Shown one piece after another: positions 33,029 through 43,592 of a DNA stretch of 64,000 nt. This DNA comes from Dyella sp. RRB7 (lineage in GTDB: Bacteria; Pseudomonadota; Gammaproteobacteria; Xanthomonadales; Rhodanobacteraceae). The translations under genes were made by a program, and so were the position numbers. Under the pieces are notes generated by a model, which ran no database searches, was not told where the DNA came from, and worked only from the letters and a program-made list of their open reading frames with translations. The stretch covers positions 372,001-436,000 of the forward strand of contig NZ_JAKWJS010000001.1 of the NCBI RefSeq assembly GCF_022761115.1. Direction: 5' to 3'. Numbering within the stretch: position 1 is the stretch's first letter; every line of letters begins with the position of its first letter.

Positions 33029-35662
33029 TTGAGCGCTACACCAACCACCCACGACAGTCGGCACCCGCTGCTCGCAGCCATCCTGCTCGCCCTGATCGTG
33101 GCGGCCATGAATATCGGCCTGTGGTGGTGGAGCAACCTGCCCCACGGCCCCGAGGACTGGAAGGGCCCGATCAGCGGCTTCGCGCTGTCCGCCTTCCAGC
33201 GCTACCAGAGCCCGTTCAAGAACGACTTCCCGTCCGAGGAACAGATCGACGGCGACCTGAAGCTGCTCAGCCACTACACCTCGCGCATCCGCACTTATTC
33301 GACCCTGCAGAACCCGCAGGTCTATCGCCTGGCCGAGAAGGACGGGATGGACGTACTGGCCGGCGCCTGGATCGACCGCCGCCTGGACAACAATGAAAAG
33401 GAAATCGAGGCGCTGATCGCGCAGGCGCGCCGCTATCCCAATGCCGTCACCCGCGTGCTGGTGGGCAACGAGGTGCTGTTCCGCAACGACGTGCCGCCCG
33501 AGCAGCTGATGGCCTACGCCGACCGCGTGCGCGCGGCGCTGCACCAGCCGGTATCCATCGCCGAGCCCTTCCACATCTGGGTCAAGTACCCCGAGCTGGC
33601 CAACCACGTGGACTTCATCACGGTGCACCTGTTCCCCTACTGGAACGGCATCGCCGCCACGGGCATCCCAAGCAACAAAGATCCTCTCGATGGCTACCCG
33701 GCGGTGAAGGACGCGCTGGCGAGCTACGAGGCGCTCAAGAAGATGTTCCCCAACAAGCCGGTGGTGATCGGCGAAATCGGCTGGCCGTCGAACGGTGACC
33801 GCTACAAGTACGCCGATCCGTCGGTGTCCAACGAGGCGATCTTCCTGCGCACGTGGTTCAACACGGCCAAGCGCGAGAACATCGACTACTACGTGATGGA
33901 GGCGTTCGACCAGCCCTGGAAGGAGAAGCTCTCCGGCCGTACCGAAGCCTATTGGGGCATGTTCAATGCCGACCGCCAGCCGAAATTCCCGTTCACCGGC
34001 CCGGTGACCGAGGACACCGGCTGGCCGTGGAAGGCGCTGGCGGCGAGCCTGCTCGCGCTGCTGCCGATGATCTGGTTCGCGCGCCACTACAGCCGCTTCA
34101 AGCTGATGGGGCGGTTCTTCTTCTGCGCGCTGATCCAGCTGGCCTGCGGCCTGATCACCTGGTCGGCTACGCTGCCGTTCAATTTCTACCTGAGCTGGAT
34201 CGACTGGACCATGCTGGTGCTGTTGTTCCCGGCCCAGATCGCGATCCTCGCCATCCTGCTGATCAACGGCTTCGAGTTCACCGAAGTGCTGTGGCGCCGC
34301 AACTGGGTGCGCCATGCCGGCCTGCTCACGCCCGATCCGGTGGAGAAGCAGCCGTTCGTGTCGATCCACCTGGCCTGCTACAACGAGCCGCCGGAGATGG
34401 TGTTCGTCACGCTCGATTCGCTGGCCAAGCTGCAGTACCAGAACTACGAAGTGCTGGTGATCGACAACAACACCAAGGACCCGGCGATCTGGAAGCCGGT
34501 GCAGGATTACTGCGAGAAGCTGGGCAGCAAGTTCCGCTTCTTCCACCTGGAACCGTGGCCGGGCTTCAAGGCCGGCGCGCTGAACTTCGGCCTGAAGGAA
34601 ACCGATCCGCGCGCCGACGTGGTGGCGGTGATCGACGCCGACTACGAAGTGCGCGAAGACTGGCTGTCCTCGCTGACCGGCTACTTCCACGACCCGAAGG
34701 TGGCCGTGGTGCAGTGCCCGCAGGCGCACCGCGACTTCGAGCACAACCGCTTCCGCCGCATGACCGCGTGGGAGTACGACGGCTTCTTCCGCATCGGCAT
34801 GCACCATCGCAACGAGCGCAACGCCATCATCCAGCACGGCACCATGACCATGGTGCGCCGCTCTGCGCTGGAAGGCACCGGCGGCTGGTCGGAATGGACC
34901 ATCTGCGAGGACGCCGAGCTGGGCCTGCGCCTGATGCACGCCGGCTATGAGCTGGTCTATGTCGACGAGCTGATGGGCAAGGGCCTCACCCCGGCGGACT
35001 TCAAGGCGTACAAGAGCCAGCGCTACCGCTGGGCCTTCGGCGCCATGCAGATCCTCAAGGGCCGCTGGGACTGGATGACCAAGAAGGGCCCGCTCTCGGG
35101 CGGACAGCGCTTCCACTTCCTCACCGGCTGGTTCAGCTGGTTCGCCGATGCGCTGCACCTGATCTTCACCATGATGGCGATCTTCTGGACCGCCGGCATG
35201 GTGGCCTTCCCCACCTTGTTCAGCCTGCCCATGCAGCTGTTCCTGATCCCGGTGATCGGCTTCTTCTTCGCCAAGGCCATCTTCGGCATCGTGCTGTACC
35301 GCGCCCGCGTCCCCTGCGGCTGGTACGACACCTTGATGGCCTCGCTGGCCAGCATGGGCCTGTCGCACGCCATCGCGCGCGGCATCCTGCATGGTCTTAC
35401 CCGCGAGAAGACCTCGTTCGTGGTGACCGCCAAGAGCCGACGCCTGGGCGGCAGCAACTTCGCCGCCTTCGCGCCGGTGCGCGAGGAACTGCTGATGGCG
35501 GTCGCCCTGCTGTGCTGCGTCATCGGCATGGGCCTGCGCTTTGGCACGCACTATGTCGAAGGCACGCTGTGGATGTTCATCCTGGCGGCGCAGTCGATTC
35601 CGTACGTGTCGGCCGTGGTCGGCGCATGGATCGCGCACAAGGCCGGCGACAAGGCAGGCTGA
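33029..35662 (+). CDS. ndvB: Membrane GH17-GT2 fusion, NdvB-like beta-(1,3)-glucan synthase
   Basis: 877 aa from a TTG start at 33029; the first ATG downstream lies inside the N-terminal membrane segment, so TTG is preferred. Residues about 45-330 form a GH17-like domain with LVGNEVLFRND (acid/base Glu) and IGEIGWPSNG (nucleophile Glu). Membrane segments follow, then a GT2 domain with VIDADYEVRED, ICEDAELGLRL and the processive-synthase QRYRW motif, then further membrane segments. Relatives include rhizobial and Pseudomonas aeruginosa NdvB, which make cyclic or periplasmic beta-glucans linked to osmoadaptation and biofilm antibiotic tolerance. Substrate assignment is by family. Confidence 0.88.
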   Translation: MSATPTTHDSRHPLLAAILLALIVAAMNIGLWWWSNLPHGPEDWKGPISGFALSAFQRYQSPFKNDFPSEEQIDGDLKLLSHYTSRIRTYSTLQNPQVYRLAEKDGMDVLAGAWIDRRLDNNEKEIEALIAQARRYPNAVTRVLVGNEVLFRNDVPPEQLMAYADRVRAALHQPVSIAEPFHIWVKYPELANHVDFITVHLFPYWNGIAATGIPSNKDPLDGYPAVKDALASYEALKKMFPNKPVVIGEIGWPSNGDRYKYADPSVSNEAIFLRTWFNTAKRENIDYYVMEAFDQPWKEKLSGRTEAYWGMFNADRQPKFPFTGPVTEDTGWPWKALAASLLALLPMIWFARHYSRFKLMGRFFFCALIQLACGLITWSATLPFNFYLSWIDWTMLVLLFPAQIAILAILLINGFEFTEVLWRRNWVRHAGLLTPDPVEKQPFVSIHLACYNEPPEMVFVTLDSLAKLQYQNYEVLVIDNNTKDPAIWKPVQDYCEKLGSKFRFFHLEPWPGFKAGALNFGLKETDPRADVVAVIDADYEVREDWLSSLTGYFHDPKVAVVQCPQAHRDFEHNRFRRMTAWEYDGFFRIGMHHRNERNAIIQHGTMTMVRRSALEGTGGWSEWTICEDAELGLRLMHAGYELVYVDELMGKGLTPADFKAYKSQRYRWAFGAMQILKGRWDWMTKKGPLSGGQRFHFLTGWFSWFADALHLIFTMMAIFWTAGMVAFPTLFSLPMQLFLIPVIGFFFAKAIFGIVLYRARVPCGWYDTLMASLASMGLSHAIARGILHGLTREKTSFVVTAKSRRLGGSNFAAFAPVREELLMAVALLCCVIGMGLRFGTHYVEGTLWMFILAAQSIPYVSAVVGAWIAHKAGDKAG

Positions 35663-35779
35663 TGCACACCGGTTCCGCCAGGTGCCATTCATCGGCACCC
35701 GGCGATTGATGGGCTAAGCTTGGACCCCGCGTGTTGCCCATGCGCGCACGCTGCCACTTCCAGGACGGAACAGGATCGC

Positions 35780-37540
35780 ATGCGCCGACTTCGACGCCTG
35801 ACGCTGCTGCCGCTATTGCTGGCCCCGCTGCTTGCGCATGCGGGCGTACAGCTGGTGGTCGATGGCGTGGACGATCCGCTGAAACTGGCGGTCAGCTCGG
35901 GCGTGGATATCTCGCAGTACGCCAACCGCGACGTCACCGAAGCGCAGGTCAAGCGCCTCTACGGCCTGGCGATCGACCAGGCCAAGAGCGCGCTGGAGCC
36001 GTACGGCTATTACGAGGCGAGCGTGCAGGGTCAGCTGGACCCGGTCGGCGGCAACTGGCGCGTTACGCTGCACGTCACCCCCGGCACGCCGGTGAAGATC
36101 ACCGCGGTGGACCTGCAACTCGATGCCACGGCAGCGGCGATCCCCGCCATCCGTCGTGCCCAGCGCGCGATCGAAAATCTGAAGGGGGAGACGCTCGACC
36201 ACGGCGTGTACGATGCCGACCGCGACGCGTTGAGCGGCGCGCTCACCGCCAACGGCTTTCTCGATGCGCGGCTGGTCACCCACCGGGTGGAGGTGAACCG
36301 TGGCGAACGCAGCGCGGTCATCCACCTGGCCTGGCAGGCCGGCCCGCGCTACCGCTTCGGCCAGGTGCATTTCGAGGGCTCGCAGTTCCGCCCCGGCTTT
36401 CTGCAGCGCTATGTGCCGTTCAAGGCCGGCGACTACTTCGTGCAGGACAAGCTGCTGCAGTTGCAGCAGGCCTTGAACGGCGCCGACTACTTCGCCGTGG
36501 TCAACGTGCAGCCCGACGTGGACGACAAGAAAAACGGCGTGGTCGACGTCAAGGTGGAACTGGTGCCGGCCAAGCGCACCGTCTACACCGGCGGCCCGTT
36601 CTTCGGCACCGATACCGGCTTCGGCGTGCGGCTGGGCAGCGAGCGGCGCTGGGTGAACAGCCGCGGCCACAAGTGGAAGAACGAGCTGGTGCTGGCGCAG
36701 AACCTCAAGACCCTGTCCACGCTCTACTCCGTGCCCATGCCCGGCCCCAACCAGCGCAGCTTCAACTACGGCGCCACCTACCGCGACTCCGACACCGATA
36801 CCTCGCATTCGAAGACGCTGGAAGTCGTCGCCAACGAGACGCGCCAGTGGTACGGCTGGGTGCGCACCATCGGACTCCACGCGCTGGATGGCACCTTCAC
36901 CGTGGGCCAGCGGAACGGCGAATCGGACAACGCGCCGGGCGTGGACCACGGCCGCAGCAACCTGTTCTATCCGGAGATTTCGCTGTCGCGCAAATCCGGC
37001 GACAACCCGATCTTCGTGCGCAATGGCTGGTCGCTGACGCTTGCCGCGCGCAGCACGCTGGGCCCGTTCCTGTCGACCACCAGCTTCAGCCAGGTGACGG
37101 CGGACGCCAAATGGATCAAATCGTTCTGGGACAACAACCGCCTGATCCTGCGCGGCTCGGCCGGCATGACCTGGACCGACGACTTTGCCGACCTGCCACC
37201 GCAGTTGCGCTTCTTCGCCGGTGGCGACCGCTCGGTGCGCGGCTACGGTTACCAGAGCATCGGCCCGGAGAACAGCTACGGCCGCGTGATCGGCGGCAAG
37301 AACCTGTTGGTGGGCAGCACCGAGGTGGAGCACTACTTCACCCCCAAATGGGGCATGGCGGTGTTTGTGGACGCCGGCAACGCCTTCAATGGCACGGACT
37401 ATCGCCCCCAGCTGGGCACCGGCCTGGGCGTACGCTGGCTGTCGCCGGTGGGTATGATCCGGGTGGATCTGGGCACGCCGGTGGACAATTCCGATAAACA
37501 TGGCGTGGAACTTCACGTCGTGATCGGCCCGGATCTGTGA
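35780..37540 (+). CDS. tamA: Translocation and assembly module protein TamA (Omp85 family)
   Basis: 586 aa from the ATG at 35780 with CAGGA upstream; the signal peptide is LTLLPLLLAPLLAHA. Three POTRA-like domains span about residues 20-265 and a 16-strand barrel follows. The Omp85 signature in the barrel is RSVRGYGYQSIGP. TamA sits in the outer membrane and works with the inner-membrane-anchored TamB, encoded 10 bp downstream, in outer-membrane protein insertion and phospholipid transport. Confidence 0.93.
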   Translation: MRRLRRLTLLPLLLAPLLAHAGVQLVVDGVDDPLKLAVSSGVDISQYANRDVTEAQVKRLYGLAIDQAKSALEPYGYYEASVQGQLDPVGGNWRVTLHVTPGTPVKITAVDLQLDATAAAIPAIRRAQRAIENLKGETLDHGVYDADRDALSGALTANGFLDARLVTHRVEVNRGERSAVIHLAWQAGPRYRFGQVHFEGSQFRPGFLQRYVPFKAGDYFVQDKLLQLQQALNGADYFAVVNVQPDVDDKKNGVVDVKVELVPAKRTVYTGGPFFGTDTGFGVRLGSERRWVNSRGHKWKNELVLAQNLKTLSTLYSVPMPGPNQRSFNYGATYRDSDTDTSHSKTLEVVANETRQWYGWVRTIGLHALDGTFTVGQRNGESDNAPGVDHGRSNLFYPEISLSRKSGDNPIFVRNGWSLTLAARSTLGPFLSTTSFSQVTADAKWIKSFWDNNRLILRGSAGMTWTDDFADLPPQLRFFAGGDRSVRGYGYQSIGPENSYGRVIGGKNLLVGSTEVEHYFTPKWGMAVFVDAGNAFNGTDYRPQLGTGLGVRWLSPVGMIRVDLGTPVDNSDKHGVELHVVIGPDL

Positions 37541-37550
37541 GAACGCCGCG

Positions 37551-40500
37551 ATGACTTCCGCCACGCCCGCCCCGCCCCCCGCCGCCGCGCCCAAGCGGCG
37601 GCGTCACTGGGTCCGCTGGAGCCTGCTGGGCGTGCTGGTGGTGTTGCTGCTGCTGGGCGCGGCCGTCCTGTGGTTGCTCGGCACATCGTCGGGCCTGCGC
37701 TTTGCGCTGGCGCGTACCGAAGGCCTCACCCACGGCGCGGTCAGCGTGCAATCGGCCGAAGGTCGCCTGGTCGGCCCGCTTGATCTCACCGGCGTGCGTT
37801 ATGCCGATGGCGACGGCCTGGAAGTGAAACTGGCGCGCGCGCATCTCGACCTGCGCGCCGCTTCCTTGCTGCGCAAGCGCCTGCATGTGCTCGACCTGGA
37901 CGCGGACGGCCTGGCGGTGACGCTGCCCAAGAGCAAGCCGGACGAGCCCCCCAGCGAGAACAGCGCCTGGTGGAAGCCGCCGTTCGACATGCTGCTCGAC
38001 CGGGCGCACCTGGGCACGGCGCGCATCATCCAGGATGGCCAGACCCTGTTCGCCTCCGATTCGCTCGACCTGGCGGGCGGTTGGACCCAGCGCGGCATCG
38101 AACTGCGCCAGCTGGCGCTGCGCGCGCCGGACGGCCATGCCGACCTCAACGGCACCTTGGTGGTGGCGGGCAATTACCGCGGCGACGGCAAGGCAGGCTT
38201 CGCCTGGACCGTCGGCGGCATCGGCTATGCCGGCACGCTGCAGACGCATGGCGATGGCAGGCAAGCCACGGTCGATCTGCAACTCGCCCAGCCGATGGCC
38301 GCCCGCCTGCAGCTGCAGCTGGCGCAAAGCGGCGACTACGCCTGGACGGCGCGGCTGGATGCGCCACGCTTCGATCCCAAGCCGCTGCTGGGCGACAGTG
38401 CCCTGCATGGGCTGGCGGTGGCGCTCGAAGGCAACGGCGACCGCCACCGCGCCACGCTGAACGGGCAACTGGGCCTCAACGATTATCAGTTGTTGCTGCA
38501 CCCGTTGAGTGCGCGCTTCAGTGACGACTTCAACACGCTCACCATCGAACAGCTCGCGCTCGGCTCACCCCAGTTCAAGGGTGATGTCACCGCGCGTGGC
38601 ACGCTGCAGCTGGATGCCAAGCCACTCGCCGCCGAACTGGCCGTCGACTGGACCGGCGTGGAACTGCCCGAGGCACTGGCCGGGCAGCGCCTGCTCAGCC
38701 ATGGCCGGCTGAGCGCCAAGGGCACCCCGGAGCAGTTCCACGCCAGCAGCGAACTGGCCATCGGCGCGGAAGGCCAGCTGGCCGACGTGTCGCTCGACCT
38801 CGACGGCACGCCGAAGCGGATCGAACTGCACTCGCTGACCGTCAAGCAGGCGCCGGGCAACCTGCAGGCCAAGGGCGTACTCACCTTGCAGCCGGTGCTG
38901 GGATGGCAACTGCAGGCCACCGCCAGCAAGTTCGATCCCGGACACCTGCTGGCCCAATGGCATGGTTCGCTGGATTTCGATATCGCCTCGCAGGGAACGC
39001 TGCCGCAGGATCATCCCGACGTCACCCTGGACATCCGTAAGCTCGACGGCCACCTGCGCGATCGCATCGTGCACGGCGACGGCAAGCTGCACCTGCCGCC
39101 GGAAGGCGTGGTGGATGGCAAGCTGCACCTGCTCTCGGGCGGCAGCGACGCCACCATCGAGGCCAAGCCGGGCAGCAGCAACAACATCACCGTCACGCTG
39201 GCCGTGGCCACGCTGGCGGACTGGCTGCCCGATGCCGCCGGCCGCCTGCAGGGCACCATCCACGTGCGCGGCAGGCAGCCGAAGCTGGCGGTCGACGCCA
39301 AGGTGCAGGGACAGGCATTGAGCTATGCGGGCCAGCATGTGGACAGCCTGCACCTGCTCGCCAACCTGCCCGACCTCAGCCAGCCTGGCGGCAAGCTCGA
39401 TCTGCAGGCCACGGGCGTGAATGCGGGCGGGCTGGCCTTCACCCAGGTCAACCTGCGAGGTGACGGCACGGCGGCACGGCACAGCCTTACCCTGGATGCG
39501 CGGGGCTCACCGCTGTCCACCGATCTCGCGCTCAGCGGCAGCCTCAAGGGCTCGGCCTGGAGCGGCACGCTGTCCACCCTCGACATCGACCTCGCCGGAC
39601 TGCCGCGCTGGCGCCTGCAGCAATCCACCCAGCTGTCGTACAACGACGGTGTCATGAACCTGTCCGAGCTGTGTCTTACGGCCGGCGAACCGCTGCTGTG
39701 CTCCGCCGCCAGGCAGGACAAGGCCGGCAACCTGGACGCCAGCTATCGCCTGCACAGCCTGCCGATTGCCCTGCTGATGAGCGCGATCAGCGACAGCAAG
39801 GTGCCGATGCAGGTGGATGGGTCATTGGAAGGCAGCGGCAGTGTCCGCCGCAATACGGCAGGCGCGTTGAACGGAACGGCATCGATCACCTCTGCGCATG
39901 GGGTGATCGCCTATGCCGACCGCACCGACCAGCCGCTGCTCACCTACGACCATCTCGCGCTCAATGCCCAGCTGAGTCCTTCCAGCCAACATATCGAGTT
40001 GCATGCCGGCCTCACCAACAATGGACGTCTGGACGGCCAGGCCACCCTCAGCGGCGCGCAGCAGGCACTTTCCGGCCACGTCTCGCTGCATGTCACCAAC
40101 CTGGCGCTGCTGGAGATATTCACCACCGCCGTGGTCAACCCCAAGGGCGCCCTTGGCGGCGAATTCGCCCTCGCGGGCACGCTCGAACAACCGGCCATCA
40201 CCGGCCAGGCCACGCTGAGCAACTTCGCCGCGGAAATCCCCGCGATGGGCCTGAAGCTGGACCAGGGCCAGGTCAGCGTGACCACCAACGACGCCAAGAC
40301 CTTCCGCCTGGATGGCAGCCTGCGTTCCGGCGACGGCAGCCTGCTGCTGGCAGGCACCGCCTCGCTGGGCAGCGACGCGCAAAGCGTGCTGTCGGTGAAG
40401 GGCAGCAACGTGCGGGTGATCGACATCCCCTCGGCCAAGGTCGCCGTCTCGCCCGATCTCGCCGTCCATCACAGCGCCAACGGGCTGGACATCACCGGCG

Positions 40501-41351
40501 CGGTGACCCTCGACAGCGCCGAAGTGAACCTGGACAAGCTGCCGGGCGCCGGCGCCACCAAGGCCTCGCCGGACGTGGTCGTGGTCGATGACCAGCGACG
40601 CCAGGAAGAAGCGGTGCGGATGCCGATCACCGCCACGGTCACGGTGAAGCTGGGCAACAAGGCGCACCTGGTCGGCATGGGCCTGGACGGACGCCTGCAT
40701 GGCCAGCTGGTCGTGAGCGAGCGCCCGGGACGTCCCACCAGCGGCCAGGGCCAGATCCAGGTGGACGGCACCTACAAGGCCTACGGCCAGAACCTGCAGA
40801 TCCAACGCGGCCAGCTGTTGTTCGCGGGCACCCCGATCGACAACCCCGGCCTCAACATCCGTGCCGTACGCAAGCTCAACCCCAATGCCACCATCGACAA
40901 TGGCCAGCAGGTGGGGCTCAACGTGGCCGGCACCGCGCAGCGCCCGGTGCTCACCGTGTTCTCGCAGCCGGTGATGGAACAGTCCGATGCGCTGTCCTAC
41001 CTGGTCACCGGCAAGCCGTTGTCGCAAGTGAAGGGCGGCGAAGGCAGCATGGTGGGCGCGGCGGCACAGGCGCTGGGTTCGGCCACCGGCAACCTGCTGG
41101 CCAAGAGCATCGGCTCGCGCCTGGGCGTCGACGACATCGGCGTGAGCAGCAGCGATGCGCTCAGCGGTGGCTCGGCCTTCACCGTGGGCAAATACCTGTC
41201 GCCGCGCCTCTACCTGAGCTACGGCGTGGGCCTGTTCGATCCCGGCCAGGTGATCACCCTGCGCTATCGCTTGAACGGCCGCTGGAGCTTCGAGGCGCAG
41301 AACGCCACCGAATTCAGCCGCGCGAGCCTCAACTACCGCTACGAACGCTAG
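37551..41351 (+). CDS. tamB: TamB, AsmA-like envelope-spanning protein
   Basis: 1266 aa. One N-terminal membrane helix (SLLGVLVVLLLLGAAVLWLL) is followed by a very long repetitive beta-rich periplasmic body and the C-terminal TamB domain (residues about 930-1266, ending SRASLNYRYER). TamB forms a hydrophobic groove bridging the two membranes for lipid transport. Directly follows tamA. Length and organisation match the family. Confidence 0.93.
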   Translation: MTSATPAPPPAAAPKRRRHWVRWSLLGVLVVLLLLGAAVLWLLGTSSGLRFALARTEGLTHGAVSVQSAEGRLVGPLDLTGVRYADGDGLEVKLARAHLDLRAASLLRKRLHVLDLDADGLAVTLPKSKPDEPPSENSAWWKPPFDMLLDRAHLGTARIIQDGQTLFASDSLDLAGGWTQRGIELRQLALRAPDGHADLNGTLVVAGNYRGDGKAGFAWTVGGIGYAGTLQTHGDGRQATVDLQLAQPMAARLQLQLAQSGDYAWTARLDAPRFDPKPLLGDSALHGLAVALEGNGDRHRATLNGQLGLNDYQLLLHPLSARFSDDFNTLTIEQLALGSPQFKGDVTARGTLQLDAKPLAAELAVDWTGVELPEALAGQRLLSHGRLSAKGTPEQFHASSELAIGAEGQLADVSLDLDGTPKRIELHSLTVKQAPGNLQAKGVLTLQPVLGWQLQATASKFDPGHLLAQWHGSLDFDIASQGTLPQDHPDVTLDIRKLDGHLRDRIVHGDGKLHLPPEGVVDGKLHLLSGGSDATIEAKPGSSNNITVTLAVATLADWLPDAAGRLQGTIHVRGRQPKLAVDAKVQGQALSYAGQHVDSLHLLANLPDLSQPGGKLDLQATGVNAGGLAFTQVNLRGDGTAARHSLTLDARGSPLSTDLALSGSLKGSAWSGTLSTLDIDLAGLPRWRLQQSTQLSYNDGVMNLSELCLTAGEPLLCSAARQDKAGNLDASYRLHSLPIALLMSAISDSKVPMQVDGSLEGSGSVRRNTAGALNGTASITSAHGVIAYADRTDQPLLTYDHLALNAQLSPSSQHIELHAGLTNNGRLDGQATLSGAQQALSGHVSLHVTNLALLEIFTTAVVNPKGALGGEFALAGTLEQPAITGQATLSNFAAEIPAMGLKLDQGQVSVTTNDAKTFRLDGSLRSGDGSLLLAGTASLGSDAQSVLSVKGSNVRVIDIPSAKVAVSPDLAVHHSANGLDITGAVTLDSAEVNLDKLPGAGATKASPDVVVVDDQRRQEEAVRMPITATVTVKLGNKAHLVGMGLDGRLHGQLVVSERPGRPTSGQGQIQVDGTYKAYGQNLQIQRGQLLFAGTPIDNPGLNIRAVRKLNPNATIDNGQQVGLNVAGTAQRPVLTVFSQPVMEQSDALSYLVTGKPLSQVKGGEGSMVGAAAQALGSATGNLLAKSIGSRLGVDDIGVSSSDALSGGSAFTVGKYLSPRLYLSYGVGLFDPGQVITLRYRLNGRWSFEAQNATEFSRASLNYRYER

Positions 41352-41454
41352 CTCCTACAGAGAAACAAGGCGCCGCCGCCTAGCCCAAAAGTCATGCCCC
41401 GCCCGATGGAGCAACGGACTATCGTTGGCGTTTTACCCACCCAGGAGACCGCTC

Positions 41455-43533
41455 ATGCGGCAATTTCGTTGGATTCTCACCGCAGCGGCGCTGGCCAGCA
41501 CCTGCGCCCTGGCGACCCCGCCGGTGGTACCGGTGGCGGCGCAGGCACCGGCCCGTGGCCCCAGCGGCATCGATCTGGCCGGCATCGACCACAGCGTGCT
41601 GCCGGGCAACGATTTCGACAACTACGCCAACGGCAACTGGAAGAAGACCGCCGAGATTCCCGCTGACCGCTCCAGCACCGGCATCTTCCTGCAGGTATTC
41701 CTGAAGGCCGAGCAGCGCAACGCCGACCTGATCAAGGCCGCGGCCGCCAGCAACGCGCCGGCCGGCAGCGACGAGCGCAAGATCGCCGACTACTACGCGG
41801 CCTTCATGGACGAAGCCACCATCGAGAAGCGCGGCCTCGCGCCGCTGCAGCCCGAGCTGAAGCAGATCGACGCCATCGCCAGCCGGGCCGACCTGGCCCG
41901 CGTGCTGGGCAGCGGCCTGCGTGCCGACGTCGATCCGGTCAACGCCACCAACTTCGAGACCGAGCACCTGTTCGGCCTGTTCGTCTCGCACGGCCTGGAC
42001 GACGCCACCCACAACATCCCCTACCTGCTGCAGGGTGGCCTGGGGATGCCCACGCGCGACTACTACCTGTCCGACGACAAGGACATGGTCGCCACGCGCG
42101 AAAAGTACCAGGCCTATGTCGCCGCCCTGCTCAAGCAGGCCGGCGTGGCCGATAGCGACGCCAAGGCCAAGGCCATCCTCGAGCTGGAAACCAAGATCGC
42201 CAAGGCCCAGGTCGACATCGTCGACAGCCAGGACATCCACAAGGCCAACAACCCGTGGCCGCTCGGTTCGTTCGCCAAGAATGCGCCGGGCCTGGACTGG
42301 AACACCTACTTCAAGGCCGCCGGCCTCGACCAGCAGAAGATCATCGACGTGTGGCAGCTGCCCGGCATCAAGGGCCTGTCCGCGCTGACCGCCAGCGAAC
42401 CGCTGCAGACCTGGAAGGATTACCTCACCTTCCACGCGCTCAACGAAAGCGCCAGCCTGCTGCCCAAGGCCTATGCCGACCTCAGCTTCGGCTTCTACGG
42501 CCAGACCCTCTCGGGCACGCCCAAGCAGCGTGACCGCTGGAAGCGCGCCATCGCCAGCACCAACGTCGCCCTGGGCGACGCGGTGGGCCAGATCTACGTG
42601 AAGAAGTACTTCCCCGCCTCGTCCAAGCAGGAAGTCGAGCAGATGGTGAAGAACATCCTCGCCGCCTTCGACGAACGCGTGGATCACCTGGACTGGATGA
42701 CCCCCGCCACCCGCCAGAAGGCCAAGGCCAAGATCGCCAGCATCCGCGTCAGCGTCGGCTACCCCGATACCTGGCGCAACTACGGCACGCTGGATATCCG
42801 CGCCGATGACGCGCTGGGCAACCAGCAGCGCGCCAAGAAATACGAGTATGAGCACCAGCTGGCCAAGCTGAGCCAGCCGGTGGATCGCGGCGAATGGTGG
42901 ATGACGCCGCAGACGGTGAACGCAGTGAACCTGCCGCTGCAGAACGCGCTGAACTTCCCCGCCGCCATCCTCGAAGCGCCGTTCTTCGACCCGAAGGCGG
43001 ACGCCGCCGCGAACTATGGTTCGATCGGCGCGGTGATCGGCCACGAGATCAGCCACAGCTTCGACAACCTCGGCGCCGAGTTCGACGCGCAGGGCAACCT
43101 GGCCAACTGGTGGACGCCGGAAGACCAGGCGCACTTCAAGGCCGCCGGCCAGAAGCTGGTCGAGCAGTTCAACGCCTATGAAGCCCTGCCGGGCCTGCAC
43201 GTGAACGGCCAGCAGACGCTGGGCGAAAACATCGCCGACCTGTCGGGCCTGACCATCGCCTATGCGGCTTACCAGAAGTCGCTCGGCGGCAAGCCCGCCC
43301 CGGTGATCGACGGCCTCACCGGCGACCAGCGCTTCTTCCTCGCCTTCGGCCAGTCGTGGCGCGAAAAGATCCGCGATGCCGCTCTGCGCCAGCGCGTGAT
43401 CAGCAACGAGCATGCACCGGGCCGCTTCCGCGCCCAGACCGTGCGCAATCTCGATGCCTGGTATGACGCGTTCCAGCCCAAGCCGGGCGAGACGCTGTAC
43501 CTGGCGCCGGCCGATCGCGTGAAGATCTGGTAA
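41455..43533 (+). CDS. M13-family (neprilysin-like) zinc metallopeptidase
   Basis: 692 aa from the ATG at 41455, which follows CCAGGAGA. Signal peptide (residues about 1-20) followed by the M13 N-terminal domain starting DFDNYANGNWKKTAEIP. The zinc motif HEISH is at about residues 530-534 and the third ligand Glu in ENIADLSGL at about 591. The end of the sequence has the conserved NEHAPGRFRAQTVRN region. It is probably periplasmic or secreted; bacterial M13 enzymes cut small peptides. Followed by a clear terminator. Confidence 0.93.
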   Translation: MRQFRWILTAAALASTCALATPPVVPVAAQAPARGPSGIDLAGIDHSVLPGNDFDNYANGNWKKTAEIPADRSSTGIFLQVFLKAEQRNADLIKAAAASNAPAGSDERKIADYYAAFMDEATIEKRGLAPLQPELKQIDAIASRADLARVLGSGLRADVDPVNATNFETEHLFGLFVSHGLDDATHNIPYLLQGGLGMPTRDYYLSDDKDMVATREKYQAYVAALLKQAGVADSDAKAKAILELETKIAKAQVDIVDSQDIHKANNPWPLGSFAKNAPGLDWNTYFKAAGLDQQKIIDVWQLPGIKGLSALTASEPLQTWKDYLTFHALNESASLLPKAYADLSFGFYGQTLSGTPKQRDRWKRAIASTNVALGDAVGQIYVKKYFPASSKQEVEQMVKNILAAFDERVDHLDWMTPATRQKAKAKIASIRVSVGYPDTWRNYGTLDIRADDALGNQQRAKKYEYEHQLAKLSQPVDRGEWWMTPQTVNAVNLPLQNALNFPAAILEAPFFDPKADAAANYGSIGAVIGHEISHSFDNLGAEFDAQGNLANWWTPEDQAHFKAAGQKLVEQFNAYEALPGLHVNGQQTLGENIADLSGLTIAYAAYQKSLGGKPAPVIDGLTGDQRFFLAFGQSWREKIRDAALRQRVISNEHAPGRFRAQTVRNLDAWYDAFQPKPGETLYLAPADRVKIW

Positions 43534-43553
43534 GCCGTTGCCCTTGGGCCATC

Positions 43554-43592
43554 AAGGAGCCGCGTCTCGCAAGGGACGCGGCTCTTTCGTTT
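43554..43592 (+). terminator. Rho-independent terminator after the M13 peptidase gene
   Basis: GAGCCGCGTC / GACGCGGCTC stem (10 bp, 8-nt loop) followed by TTTCGTTTT. It ends at the stop codon of the convergent small membrane protein gene, so it may serve both strands. Confidence 0.85.

Noticed and set aside
32987-35698. A 903-codon minus-strand frame opposite the glucan synthase gene
   Set aside because: The sequence is His/Arg/Gln/Ala-rich with no domain, exactly antisense to a gene with clear GH17 and GT2 motifs.
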